Source of the DNA: an uncultured Propionimicrobium sp.
GTDB lineage: Bacteria > Actinomycetota > Actinomycetes > Propionibacteriales > Propionibacteriaceae
Direction of reading: 5' to 3'
Assembly: GCA_946221385.1 (NCBI GenBank)
Contig: CAMIGX010000012.1
Span: 1 to 51,018 of the forward strand
DNA: 51,018 bases
The notes beneath the pieces are model-generated. The model was not told where the DNA came from. It made no database searches and saw only the letters and a list, made by a program, of their open reading frames with translations. Within the stretch, counting starts at the first letter, position 1. Each line of letters begins with the position of its first letter. The position numbers and the translations under genes are program-made. Positions 9,048-17,252 of this stretch are shown here, one piece after another.

Positions 9048-10592
9048 ATGAGCCAAAATCAGGGCAATTCCGATACGTCCGCGAATACGGGCTACTGGCT
9101 GACGAATGGGCAAAGCACCGGCATGCCGATTCCTCAGCAGGCCAGTGCCGCGGCCCAAGCGAACAGCCCGATCCCGGGCAACGGCGGATCTGCTGCTAAC
9201 ACGGGCGCTAACGCTCCCGCTGGCGGCCCTGCCGGCAACACCAACGCCGCGGGTGCAACGGGCAATGCGCAACCAGGCGGAGTCGAAGGCGTGCAGCAGC
9301 CTGCTGTGGACGTGCCGGACGACGCCTATCGCATCACCGAAAACATGGCTATCGGTGACGAATTCGTCGCCGTAGCACCAGATGGCACCGTCGTCGACTC
9401 TCGCGGCGCGGGCACCACGATTCACACCCAAGACGGCATGCGGGTGCACGTCGCACAAGATGGCAAGATCGCCGTCGACAGCAACTTCCGCAATGCCGAC
9501 AACGTCAAGGACCGCTACGAGCTGTCCCCCACCGACGCTTTCCAGTCTGCGGACGGCACCAAGGTCACTACTGACGAACACAGCAATGTCGTGATCGAGC
9601 AGGCCAACGGTCAGCGCATCACGGTCTTCGACAACGGAACCGTCGAAATTCGGCTACCGAAGGATGGGGGCGGCACCGGCGGTGGTGCCGATGATCCGAA
9701 CGCACCTGGTGGCGTCATCGGTGACGAAGGTGATGGCGAAGGCGACGGAGAAGAAGGCGGCGAGAGCGGTAGCGGAGGTACCGACTCGGACGACGGCTCT
9801 GACTCCGACGACGGCTCAGACTCAACCGACAGTGACGACTCCGACGACGACTCAGACTCAACCGACAGTGACGACTCCGACGACGGCTCTGACTCAGGCG
9901 ACGGGCCCGGTGACGACTCTGACACAGGCGACGACGGTGGCTCCGGCGGTCCCAGCGTCGATGATCCGACTGCTCCCAAGCCGCCCACGACTCCCCCACC
10001 AGGCGATGGTTCTGGTGACGGTAGCGGCGATGGCTCTGGCGACGGCGATGGCTCTGGAGATGGAGACGGCTCGCAAGATCCTGAGCCGCCAATCTCCACT
10101 CCAGTCGAACCGCCGACATCCACACCTACACCACCCACTGGTGGTCCCGGTGGCGGCCCGAGCGGTGGTCCCGGTGGTGGACCGAGCGGTGGTCCCAGTG
10201 GCGGCCCCAGCGGCGGACCCAGCACGCCTCCTGGCGGCCCCACTCCTGATAGCCCTGGCACGCCGCCAGGGACACCGCCCCCCTCGTCTGGTGAAGACAT
10301 CAAGGTCGATCCGGCGGATCTCGACAAGGATGCCGCTCGCTGGGGCGAAATTATTGGCGACGCAGGCGTCCTGCTGAACTGCTTTGAGAGCTTGAGCGGC
10401 GCAATCGGTTCTTGGGGCCTGTGGCATGCCTGCAAGGGATCTTTCGAGAACACCTGCCAGGTCTTCGCCGATCACATGCAAGACGCACGCACTGAGATGG
10501 GCAAGATCCAACAGGGCTTGACGCAGAGCGCAGAGAAGTATCGTCAGGCCGAAGCAGAGAATGCTGGCACCGCTGGCAAGGTCGGCAAGTAG
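9048..10592 (+). CDS. Repeat-rich protein with C-terminal EspC/WXG100-like domain
   Basis: A 514-residue protein in four parts: (a) 1-85, rich in Asn/Gly/Ala; (b) about 90-205, beta-rich with repeated 'DGT' turns such as VAPDGTVVDS and DNGTVEIR; (c) about 205-420, low-complexity linker of Asp/Ser, Gly/Asp and Pro/Gly/Ser repeats; (d) the last ~95 residues, a helical domain with a WG-LWHACKG-F segment like EspC/DUF2580 proteins exported by type VII systems. No signal peptide. AGGAGAG precedes the ATG. I infer a secreted or surface-exposed T7SS substrate with a long stalk. No EccC-type ATPase is in the window. The two cysteines in the last domain are unusual for this class. Confidence 0.6.
   Translation: MSQNQGNSDTSANTGYWLTNGQSTGMPIPQQASAAAQANSPIPGNGGSAANTGANAPAGGPAGNTNAAGATGNAQPGGVEGVQQPAVDVPDDAYRITENMAIGDEFVAVAPDGTVVDSRGAGTTIHTQDGMRVHVAQDGKIAVDSNFRNADNVKDRYELSPTDAFQSADGTKVTTDEHSNVVIEQANGQRITVFDNGTVEIRLPKDGGGTGGGADDPNAPGGVIGDEGDGEGDGEEGGESGSGGTDSDDGSDSDDGSDSTDSDDSDDDSDSTDSDDSDDGSDSGDGPGDDSDTGDDGGSGGPSVDDPTAPKPPTTPPPGDGSGDGSGDGSGDGDGSGDGDGSQDPEPPISTPVEPPTSTPTPPTGGPGGGPSGGPGGGPSGGPSGGPSGGPSTPPGGPTPDSPGTPPGTPPPSSGEDIKVDPADLDKDAARWGEIIGDAGVLLNCFESLSGAIGSWGLWHACKGSFENTCQVFADHMQDARTEMGKIQQGLTQSAEKYRQAEAENAGTAGKVGK
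9660..10270 (+). repeat. Low-complexity repeat tract inside the 9048 gene
   Basis: Imperfect tandem repeats encode runs of Ser-Asp-Asp, then Gly-Asp-Gly-Ser, then Gly-Gly-Pro-Ser. One Ser/Asp block is repeated almost exactly (about 9820-9890). Such tracts change length by slippage and are prone to assembly collapse. Confidence 0.8.
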
Positions 10593-10607
10593 CGAGAGGA
10601 ATCTGAA

Positions 10608-11402
10608 ATGTCTATGGCTTCAAGCGGTGTTTGCTACGCCGGCGCTAACGTAAAGCCCTGCGACTGGTCGACCCTGACGAGCAATGTCTTGGACACCATC
10701 GATCGGATGGCCAAGAAGGCTCAGGAAGTTTGCCAGGGCATCAACGATGCCTGTCAAAAGCTGCAAGACAGTATTGACAAGTACCTCGGCTGGATGAAGT
10801 GGGCCATCCCAGCGGTCAGGTTCGTCAACCTGGTGCTGGAACGCATCCAGATCATGAGCCAGATCATCAACAAAGCCATTCAGGCGTTGAACTGGGTCAT
10901 TCCGCACCTGGCGGCGCCGTGGGCGATCCGCGACATCGGTAACAAGATGACCGGAGATTTCGTCCAGAACTTCGGTGAATTCGTTAACGCGATGGCCCCG
11001 GAGAACTTCGTCGCGCCGATCACCTGGACCGATCAGGCGGGCCAGTTCTACAAGGGCAAGGTCGAGCAGCATCGTCGCGACGGCGCTGACAAGACCCAGG
11101 AGAGCGTGCAGAAGTTTGGCGAAGCGGTCAAGACGCTCGGTGAGGACGCGGTCGATTCGGTCGTCACCTTCATCAGTGATGTGACTGGCGGTCTGCTCGC
11201 GGTCGCGGAAGCGAAGAACGCCTTGAAGATGGTCGAGAAGGCTGCCGAGGCGGCCGCCAAGAATGTGACTTTCTGGCTGAAGATCATCACCTTGGTCGTC
11301 GACATCATCAAGTTCGCGGCTTCAGTGGCCTCGCAATGTCATTCCTTCATCAGCAACTCGATCAATCAGCTGACGAGTTGGCCAGAAGGTGCCACGCTGT
11401 AG
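10608..11402 (+). CDS. Helical protein of the T7SS-like module, unknown function
   Basis: A 264-residue protein, mostly alpha-helical, with Cys residues early (C9, C18) and in the middle of the first helix pair. Residues ~20-65 form a WXG100-like helical hairpin; residues ~65-110 are hydrophobic and could insert in a membrane; a second hydrophobic stretch (about 220-245) follows a coiled region. There is no signal peptide. It starts 15 bases after the EspC-like gene with AGAGGAA upstream, so it is the third gene of that operon and may be the exported effector or a pore-like component. I do not recognise a named family. The frame stays open for 41 more codons after the TAG stop, discussed as a finding. 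Confidence 0.55.
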   Translation: MSMASSGVCYAGANVKPCDWSTLTSNVLDTIDRMAKKAQEVCQGINDACQKLQDSIDKYLGWMKWAIPAVRFVNLVLERIQIMSQIINKAIQALNWVIPHLAAPWAIRDIGNKMTGDFVQNFGEFVNAMAPENFVAPITWTDQAGQFYKGKVEQHRRDGADKTQESVQKFGEAVKTLGEDAVDSVVTFISDVTGGLLAVAEAKNALKMVEKAAEAAAKNVTFWLKIITLVVDIIKFAASVASQCHSFISNSINQLTSWPEGATL

Positions 11403-11485
11403 TTAACCGATGACGTCACTGGGCTGGACATTGATCTCACCAGCCCACAGGCCGAGTTCAGGGGGTTTGAATTCGGCCGTGATGA

Positions 11486-11523
11486 GTGGGCCGCGATTCG
11501 TGGGGAGGCGAGTCGCGGCCCAC
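11486..11523. terminator. GC-rich hairpin after the first T7SS-like module
   Basis: GTGGGCCGCGA (11486-11496) and TCGCGGCCCAC (11513-11523) are perfect complements around a 16-base loop, about 85 bases after the 10608 gene. No T-run follows, so it may be a weak terminator or another RNA structure. The 259-base gap 11403-11661 otherwise holds only this and the next terminator. Confidence 0.45.
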
Positions 11524-11619
11524 AGCCTTGATTCGCGAATCCTGCATGTTACGCCTCGTTTGGCTGTCCAATTTGAGGACGTTAAAGCCCTACTACCCGA
11601 TCTCTTGCAACATGAAAAT

Positions 11620-11644
11620 GGGCGGTGACCCAACGTCACCGCCC
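11620..11644 (-). terminator. Rho-independent terminator after uxuB
   Basis: GGGCGGTGAC and GTCACCGCCC pair perfectly around a five-base loop. Read on the minus strand the stem is followed by ATTTTC. It lies just past the uxuB stop and ends the uxaC-uxuB transcript. Confidence 0.85.
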
Positions 11645-11661
11645 ACCTCATTTGGCCTGCA

Positions 11662-13053
11662 TCAATCGCGCATGCTCAGCAATTCCTCGGCCTGTTCGGT
11701 CACCTTCTTGGCGACTTCATCGTCACTGATCTCCAAGAATGTCAAGACCCGATTGACGCTGTCTGCCAACTCGAGATCCTTGACCTCGGCAGACAACTTC
11801 TGGCCAGCCGCGTCATTGATCGGAGCGCCGATACCCCGCAAGTGCAAGACCCAGCCGGCGATGGCGCGGGTGGCGCCGTCCGCGAGCGCACCGCGCTGCG
11901 CGAAAGCTTTGACGTGCGGGACGATGCGGATCGGCAGCTTCTGCGAGCCGTCAGCGGCGATCCGGGCAAGCTGGTCTTTCATCTGCGGATTATCGAAACG
12001 CTCGCGCAGCGCCTCACGGTAGGCCTGTTTTTCCTCATCTGGCAACTCGATCTGGTGCACGGCGTCATCCCAATATTTCTCGACGAATCCATGGATGCGT
12101 TCGTCATTGATCGCCTGGTAGACCGTCTCTAAGCCAAGCACCGGGCCGCAATAGGCCATCAGGGAGTGCGCGCCGTTGAGTAAGAACAATTTACGCATCT
12201 CGTGTGGCTCGATGTCGTCGACGAATTGGGCGCCCATGTCTTCCCAAGCCGGGCGACCGGCTTTAAATTCGCCAGCCAAGACCCACTCACTGAAGGGTTC
12301 AGTGACGACCAAACCAGGATCGGCGAAACCAGTCAGTTCGGCTACGCGGGCGCGGTCTTCGTCCGTCGCGCCGGGAGTGATGCGATCGACCATGGTGGTG
12401 ACGAAGGAGACATTCTCGCTGATCCAGTCGATCAAAGTCGGGTCCACTTGGGCTGCTGCCTGCTTGATGATGCGCTCTGCCATCGCGCCGTTGCCCGGCA
12501 CATTGTCGCAAGGCACGAAGGTGATTGGGCCAGCATCAGCTTGGCGCCGGGCTAGCAGGCCGCGGACGAATTTAGCCGGCGCAGTGAACACGGCCTGGCT
12601 CAAGTCCCCTGATTTCAAAGTCTCGAGGTCTTTGACGACTTCTTCGTCTTGGAGATTCAAGTCACCAGCGACGTTACGCCGGTAGCCAGCTTCGGTCACC
12701 GTCGAGGTGACGATGCCGACGTTCGGGTCAGCGAACAAATCCAGCCAAGGCTGATGTTCATGCGAACGATAGGTCTTGCTGATCGAACTGATCACTTCAA
12801 CCTTGTCACCGTCCGGGGCTTGAATGTCGAGCTGGTAGAGACCTTCTTGTTCGTCCATCGCGTCGTCACGGGCAGATTCGCGTGGCTCCAAAGTGGTGCG
12901 GCCCGGGAATCCTGCGATGCCCCATAGGTCGGCGTCCGAAGCGTGCTCGGTGTACCAGGCGCCGTGGGCGCGGAAGAAGTTTCCGGTACCGAGGTGGATG
13001 ATGCGCACCGGCGCAGCGGTGCGTCCGGCGGTTTCGCGGTTGAGCTGACTCAT
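11662..13053 (-). CDS. uxuB: Mannitol dehydrogenase-family oxidoreductase, probable fructuronate reductase UxuB
   Basis: Polyol-specific long-chain dehydrogenase, 463 residues. The N-terminal nucleotide-binding strand carries HLGTGNFFRAH (20-30). The family's catalytic Lys-Asn-His set is seen as K288, N293 and H296 in RKLFLLNGAHSLMAY. The family includes mannitol 2-dehydrogenase, altronate and mannonate oxidoreductases. The gene overlaps uxaC by four bases (ATGA), so the likely reaction is NADH-dependent reduction of D-fructuronate to D-mannonate (or tagaturonate to altronate). No mannonate dehydratase, KDG kinase or KDPG aldolase is visible in the window, which leaves the fate of mannonate open. 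Second gene of the operon, followed by a strong terminator. Confidence 0.83.
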   Translation of the reverse strand: MSQLNRETAGRTAAPVRIIHLGTGNFFRAHGAWYTEHASDADLWGIAGFPGRTTLEPRESARDDAMDEQEGLYQLDIQAPDGDKVEVISSISKTYRSHEHQPWLDLFADPNVGIVTSTVTEAGYRRNVAGDLNLQDEEVVKDLETLKSGDLSQAVFTAPAKFVRGLLARRQADAGPITFVPCDNVPGNGAMAERIIKQAAAQVDPTLIDWISENVSFVTTMVDRITPGATDEDRARVAELTGFADPGLVVTEPFSEWVLAGEFKAGRPAWEDMGAQFVDDIEPHEMRKLFLLNGAHSLMAYCGPVLGLETVYQAINDERIHGFVEKYWDDAVHQIELPDEEKQAYREALRERFDNPQMKDQLARIAADGSQKLPIRIVPHVKAFAQRGALADGATRAIAGWVLHLRGIGAPINDAAGQKLSAEVKDLELADSVNRVLTFLEISDDEVAKKVTEQAEELLSMRD

Positions 13054-14471
13054 ATCTTGAATACCTTTCGGGGGTTATCTGCAACCAATTTGACGGCTTG
13101 GTCTTGGGCCTCGTCCAGCTCCAGGCGGTGGCTGCTGACCAACTGCGCCAGATGCACCGCGTCCAATCGCCGCGACATGTCGTGCCGGGCAGGAATTGAA
13201 CAGAAGGCGCGGGTGTCGTCAATCATTCCCGAGACTCGCGAGAAACCAGCCATCTCAGTGATGGATTGTTTGAACCGCATGATCGATTCCGGCGCGTCAA
13301 TGAACCACCACGGCACGCCGATATAGACGGATCGGTAGAAGCCAGCCAGCGGGGCTAGTTCGCGGCTGTAGACGTCCTCGTCGAGGGTGAAGACCACCAG
13401 GTGCAAGTTGGGGTGGTTTCCGAACTGATTTAGCGCTGGCCGCAACGCGTGCGTCATCTCGACGGCGTAGGGAATGTCGCAGCCGACGTCAGCACCATAT
13501 TCGTTGGCGGTCGGTGCGTCGTGGTCGCGGTAGACGCCAGGATGCAAGGTCAGCACCAGACCGTCTTCGGTCGCCATCCGGATCTGATCGGTCAGCAGGT
13601 GACGGCGCAAGCTCGCGGCCTCGTCATGGCTGATCTCCCCGCTGCGTGCCTTGGCGTAGAGCCGTTCGGCTTCGGATTCGGGCAGCAGACCGGTCTGTAG
13701 GTCGGCGTGGGAGTGATCGCTGCTGACCGCGCCATGCTGCTTGAAGTAGGCGCGCCGGTTCTCCATCGCCTCGGTGTAGCCCGCCAAGGTGCTGACGTCT
13801 ACCCCGCTGACCTCCCCCAGCTTATCGACGAGCTGATTCCAGTCGGCGCGGTCGGGTTCTAGATATTTGTCAGGACGGAAGGTCGGCACGACGCGGTGGG
13901 CGGCGTTGAAGGCCTCGTCGCCTTGCAGTTTGGCGTGCTCAGCCAGATCGTCGCAGGGATCGTCGGTGGTCGCGATGAACTCAATATTGAACTTGTCCAT
14001 CAGCTGGCGCGGGCGGTTGGCTGGGTCGTCAATCCAGGCTTGAATCTGGTCATAGATTTCGTCAGCGGTCTGCGCGCTGGGTCGCTTGGTGACGCCGAAG
14101 ACGCCAACCAATTGGTCGACTAGCCAATATCGCATTGCGGTGCCATTGAAGACCTGCCAGTTCTCGCACAACAGGCGCCAGGCTTTGCGCGAGCCTTCCT
14201 CGTCCATGACTGGACGGGTCATCGGCACACCCAGGTCGGCCAAGTCGACACCATTGGCGTGCAATAGCCGGTTGATGTAGTGATCTGGGGTCAGCAGCAG
14301 CCGAGTTGGGTTCTCAAAGGACTGGTTTTCAGACAACCAGACCGGCGGCACATGGCCGTGCGGAGAGATGATGGGTAAATCTTTAGTCTGGGCGTAAATC
14401 TGGCGAGCAAGTTGACGTACTTGCGGGTCAGCTGGAAACAGTCGATCTTCATTGAGGGTCAGTTCCGTCAT
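13050..14471 (-). CDS. uxaC: Glucuronate (uronate) isomerase
   Basis: Converts D-glucuronate to D-fructuronate (and D-galacturonate to D-tagaturonate). The 473-residue length matches the family (~470). The metal-binding HxH of this amidohydrolase relative is in ISPHGHVPPVW (H38, H40). Other family segments are RYWLVDQLVGVFG, FNIEFIATTDDPCDDL and YIGVPWWFIDAPESI. I start at 14471 because this aligns with the family N-terminus; the frame is open 44 codons further upstream without support. First gene of the minus-strand operon with uxuB, divergent from the LarA-family gene; the 209-base gap probably holds promoters for both. Confidence 0.95.
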   Translation of the reverse strand: MTELTLNEDRLFPADPQVRQLARQIYAQTKDLPIISPHGHVPPVWLSENQSFENPTRLLLTPDHYINRLLHANGVDLADLGVPMTRPVMDEEGSRKAWRLLCENWQVFNGTAMRYWLVDQLVGVFGVTKRPSAQTADEIYDQIQAWIDDPANRPRQLMDKFNIEFIATTDDPCDDLAEHAKLQGDEAFNAAHRVVPTFRPDKYLEPDRADWNQLVDKLGEVSGVDVSTLAGYTEAMENRRAYFKQHGAVSSDHSHADLQTGLLPESEAERLYAKARSGEISHDEAASLRRHLLTDQIRMATEDGLVLTLHPGVYRDHDAPTANEYGADVGCDIPYAVEMTHALRPALNQFGNHPNLHLVVFTLDEDVYSRELAPLAGFYRSVYIGVPWWFIDAPESIMRFKQSITEMAGFSRVSGMIDDTRAFCSIPARHDMSRRLDAVHLAQLVSSHRLELDEAQDQAVKLVADNPRKVFKI

Positions 14472-14540
14472 TCCCACATTGTTTACCCCGCACGCCTGAA
14501 CTTGGAAGAGTTTGCCGTGAGTTGGTGAGCAGCTGGCTGG

Positions 14541-14569
14541 TGACTTATCGCGGCCAGGCTTGGCATAAT
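14541..14569 (+). promoter_or_regulatory. Candidate promoter for the LarA-family gene
   Basis: TGACTT (14541-14546) and CATAAT (14564-14569) are 17 bases apart in the uxaC/larA divergent gap. Downstream, CGACGCG and CGCGTCG (14636-14642, 14647-14653) form a small inverted repeat that could be an operator or leader hairpin. Confidence 0.35.
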
Positions 14570-14680
14570 CGTCCGCAGACACTGCTACGGCAAGGCTCAA
14601 CAACTGCGCCAGCCGTTGGTGGGATGCAAGCTAGACGACGCGAATCCGCGTCGAGTTAGAGCGACGTCGAAGGAGACGAG

Positions 14681-15952
14681 ATGGCTGTCAAGACCATTGG
14701 GGAAGCTCATTACGAGATCAGCCCCGAAGAATTTGACGGATTCGTCGGCGAACAGCTCGCCGCCGTCGACGTCGCCGGCAAGAGCGTCGTCGTCATCATC
14801 CCCGACGACACCCGCGGTTGCCCCATGCCGCGGATCTTGACCGCCGTCTACAACGGACTAGCCGGGCGCGGCGCGAAATCTTTGCGCTCAGTGATCGCCT
14901 TGGGCACCCACGAGTACATGGAGCCTGAAGAAATCGCCTTGTGGTGCGGCGGTTCGGTCGACGACGACCTGTCGGCCCGCTATCCCGAGATGGAGATCAT
15001 CAACCACCTGTGGAAAGACCCCACCCAGCTGGTCAGCGTCGGCGTCATTCCCGCCGAAAAGATCGACGAACTTTCTGGCGGCAGGCTCAAGCAAGCCGCT
15101 GACGTGCAGATCAACAAGGAGGTCGTCGAGGCAGACGTCAAGATCATCGTCGGGCCGATCTTGCCCCATGAAGTGGTCGGTGTGTCTGGCGGCAACAAAT
15201 ACTTCATTCCCGGCTGCGCCGCGCACGAACTGATCGACATGACGCACTGGGTCGGTGCGCTGATCACCTCAGCCAAGATGATTGGCGCGCCCGGCATCAC
15301 CCCGGTGCGCGCCATGATCAACGAAGGCGCTTCGCTGATCCCAGGAGAAAAATACTGCCTGGCTTTCGTCGTGCGCGCCTACTCCGACGTCATCGAGTCG
15401 GCCTCCTTCGGCAGCCCCGAGGAAGCCTGGGCCGAACAGGCCCGCGTCACCGCGATCAGCCACATCGAATATGTCGAAGAACCGTTCAAGAATGTCATCG
15501 CGGAAATTCCTCAGCGCTATCACGACATCTGGACCGCGGCCAAGGGCTTCTACAAGTCCGAGCCCGCCGTCGCTGACGGTGGTGAGGTCATCATTTACGC
15601 ACCCCACATTACTGAGGTCTCAGAAGCCCACGAGGAGATCTACCAGATCGGCTATCACTGCCGGGACTACTTCGTGAAGCAATGGGACAAGTTCAAAGAC
15701 ATTCCCTGGGGTGTCTTGGCGCACTCGACCCACGGCCGCGGCGCGGGCAGCTACGACCCTGAAACTGGCATCGAAGAAGATCGGCTGACGTTGACGTTCG
15801 CGACACAAATTCCGCGCGAGGTATGCGAATCGATCAACGTAAAATATCGCGATCCGGCGACTATCCCGGCGTTGATGGAAGATCCCGATTTCACGGTCAT
15901 TCGCGACGCAGGTGAAGTGCTATTCCGGCTGGAATCTGACCGGCCAGCCTGA
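14681..15952 (+). CDS. LarA-family nickel-pincer racemase/epimerase homologue
   Basis: A 423-residue homologue of lactate racemase LarA (424 residues in Lactiplantibacillus plantarum). It has the DDTR motif (42-45), GTH with H77, ILPHEVVGVSGGNK with H163 and K173, and H189 in DMTHW. Known LarA residues are H108, H174, K184 (covalent link to the nickel-pincer cofactor) and H200 (Ni ligand). The spacings H174-K184 (10) and K184-H200 (16) are exactly kept. The fold is thus predicted to use the NPN cofactor, made by LarB/C/E, none of which are in the window. LarA relatives act on various 2-hydroxyacids, including D-gluconate. Placed between uxaC-uxuB and a LacI gene/gnd, a C2 epimerase of mannonate/gluconate is my inference. 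AAGGAG precedes the ATG. Confidence 0.85.
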   Translation: MAVKTIGEAHYEISPEEFDGFVGEQLAAVDVAGKSVVVIIPDDTRGCPMPRILTAVYNGLAGRGAKSLRSVIALGTHEYMEPEEIALWCGGSVDDDLSARYPEMEIINHLWKDPTQLVSVGVIPAEKIDELSGGRLKQAADVQINKEVVEADVKIIVGPILPHEVVGVSGGNKYFIPGCAAHELIDMTHWVGALITSAKMIGAPGITPVRAMINEGASLIPGEKYCLAFVVRAYSDVIESASFGSPEEAWAEQARVTAISHIEYVEEPFKNVIAEIPQRYHDIWTAAKGFYKSEPAVADGGEVIIYAPHITEVSEAHEEIYQIGYHCRDYFVKQWDKFKDIPWGVLAHSTHGRGAGSYDPETGIEEDRLTLTFATQIPREVCESINVKYRDPATIPALMEDPDFTVIRDAGEVLFRLESDRPA

Positions 15953-15959
15953 TCCCGTG

Positions 15960-15972
15960 GACAGCCGCTGTC
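15960..15972. repeat. Inverted repeat GACAGC-C-GCTGTC
   Basis: A perfect 13-base palindrome with one central base, eight bases after the LarA-family stop, in the 86-base gap before the convergent LacI gene. No T-run follows. A terminator or an operator is possible; neither is proven. Confidence 0.35.
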
Positions 15973-16038
15973 GAACGATAACTTACTGGCAGCTGTCTTG
16001 ACATAGCTAGACGACGATCAGAAGCCTTCCCCAAGTCC

Positions 16039-17055
16039 TCAGATCGCCGTCCGGCGGGCCGGGCCAGTGGAGTCCCGGACGATCAACTTTAGCGGCAGAG
16101 TCATCGGGGTGACGTCGAAACTGGGACCTTGGCTGACCATCGACAAGACGGTGCGCGCACCGTGCTCACCGAGCAACGTCAATGGCGCGGCGACGGTGGT
16201 CAATGGCGGGGTGATCAGCTCAGCGGCGAAGATATTGTCGAATCCGACCACTGAAAGATCCTGTGGGATCGAGAAGCCAGCCTGCCGGGCCGCACGGATG
16301 AGCCCGATGGCGATCATGTCGTTATAGCAAACTGCCGCCGTCACCCGGGATTCTCGGACGGTGTGGAATGCGCCATAGCCGCCGCGGACGGTCGGTGCGA
16401 CCGGCCCGATGCGATGATCCATCAGTTCTAGTTCGAAACAGGCCTCTCGGAACGCGCGCCAGCGGGCGCCGTCCGCCCATGACGCACTGGGCCCGGCGAC
16501 GTAAGCGATGCGTCGGTGGCCTAGCTCGGTCAGATGCTCCAGCGCTCGACGCATGCCGCGCGGATTGTCGGTGATGATGCTGGGCACGCCAGGCACGACC
16601 CGGTTCAACACGACGGTGGACACATTACGGGCGACGCCGCGCAGCGAAGTGTCGGAAAGCCGAGAGCTCGAGACGATCAGACCCTCGAGATTTGGCACGG
16701 TCCGGTCGAGCCATTCCCGTTCCATATCGCTGGACTCTTGTGCGTCAGCCAACAAGATGGAAAAGCCAGCGCTAGTCACGTAATGCTCAGCACCGCGAAT
16801 GACTGAGAAGAACACCGGATTGGTGATGTCGGCGACCGTCATGCCGATGAGTTTGGTCTCGCCGCTGGAGGTGGCTCGCACGACATGTTCGGTACGGTAG
16901 CCGATTTCGGCAGCGACTTGATGGATGCGGGCGGCTGTCTTCCCGCTGACCCGGCCCGGCCGGGAGAAAGCACGCGAAACGGTGGACGGGCTGACCCCAG
17001 CAGCCTTGGCCACGTCATAGATCGTGGCCGGTTTTTCCGGGGGCAGATCGCTCAT
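16039..17055 (-). CDS. LacI-family transcriptional regulator
   Basis: 338 residues: an N-terminal helix-turn-helix with hinge (ATIYDVAKAAGVSPSTVSRA, about residues 10-29), then a periplasmic-binding-protein-like sugar sensor (about 65-325) with family segments IGMTVADITNPVFF, LTELGHRRIAYVAGP and LSVVGFDN. It binds DNA as a dimer and is usually released by a sugar or sugar acid. Its position between the LarA-family gene and gnd, and near uxaC-uxuB, suggests it controls this block; the ligand is probably a sugar acid (inference). Divergent from gnd; the 197-base gap contains direct repeats and a CpG-centred palindrome that are candidate binding sites. Confidence 0.92.
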   Translation of the reverse strand: MSDLPPEKPATIYDVAKAAGVSPSTVSRAFSRPGRVSGKTAARIHQVAAEIGYRTEHVVRATSSGETKLIGMTVADITNPVFFSVIRGAEHYVTSAGFSILLADAQESSDMEREWLDRTVPNLEGLIVSSSRLSDTSLRGVARNVSTVVLNRVVPGVPSIITDNPRGMRRALEHLTELGHRRIAYVAGPSASWADGARWRAFREACFELELMDHRIGPVAPTVRGGYGAFHTVRESRVTAAVCYNDMIAIGLIRAARQAGFSIPQDLSVVGFDNIFAAELITPPLTTVAAPLTLLGEHGARTVLSMVSQGPSFDVTPMTLPLKLIVRDSTGPARRTAI

Positions 17056-17108
17056 CCCTCAACACTAGCGGGCTAACCGACTAGACCAATAGCCTCGTCG
17101 GGTGAAAC

Positions 17109-17134
17109 TTCGCGGCGATCTTGATTCGCGGCGA
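17109..17134. repeat. Direct repeat TTCGCGGCGA x2 in the lacI/gnd gap
   Basis: TTCGCGGCGA occurs at 17109-17118 and 17125-17134, sixteen bases apart start to start. This lies just upstream of the candidate gnd -35. A regulator binding site is a plausible reading. Confidence 0.5.
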
Positions 17135-17153
17135 CATTGGCCGCTGGCGGACG

Positions 17154-17182
17154 GTGACCCAGCGGCGCGAACTAGCTAGATT
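17154..17182 (+). promoter_or_regulatory. Candidate gnd promoter
   Basis: GTGACC (17154-17159), a 17-base spacer, and TAGATT (17177-17182, TAnnnT form) precede gnd by about 70 bases. Downstream at 17201-17210 lies the perfect palindrome TGGGCGCCCA, centred on CpG as LacI-family operators often are. CCCAGC/GCTGGG (17207-17212, 17220-17225) forms an overlapping hairpin. Confidence 0.45.
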
Positions 17183-17252
17183 GTTGAAGTACCGAAATTT
17201 TGGGCGCCCAGCAATGTCCGCTGGGAGAACGGCCAACAGCAGAGGAGACAAG

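Noticed and set aside
9611..10453. Long proline/serine-rich open frame on the minus strand
   Set aside because: It is the antisense of the repeat tract in the 9048 gene; low-complexity GC-rich repeats keep opposite frames open. No ribosome binding site or family match.
11410..11651. Two overlapping small open frames in the gap between the T7SS-like module and uxuB
   Set aside because: Both cross a hairpin and the uxuB terminator, have no recognisable domains and disagree with each other.
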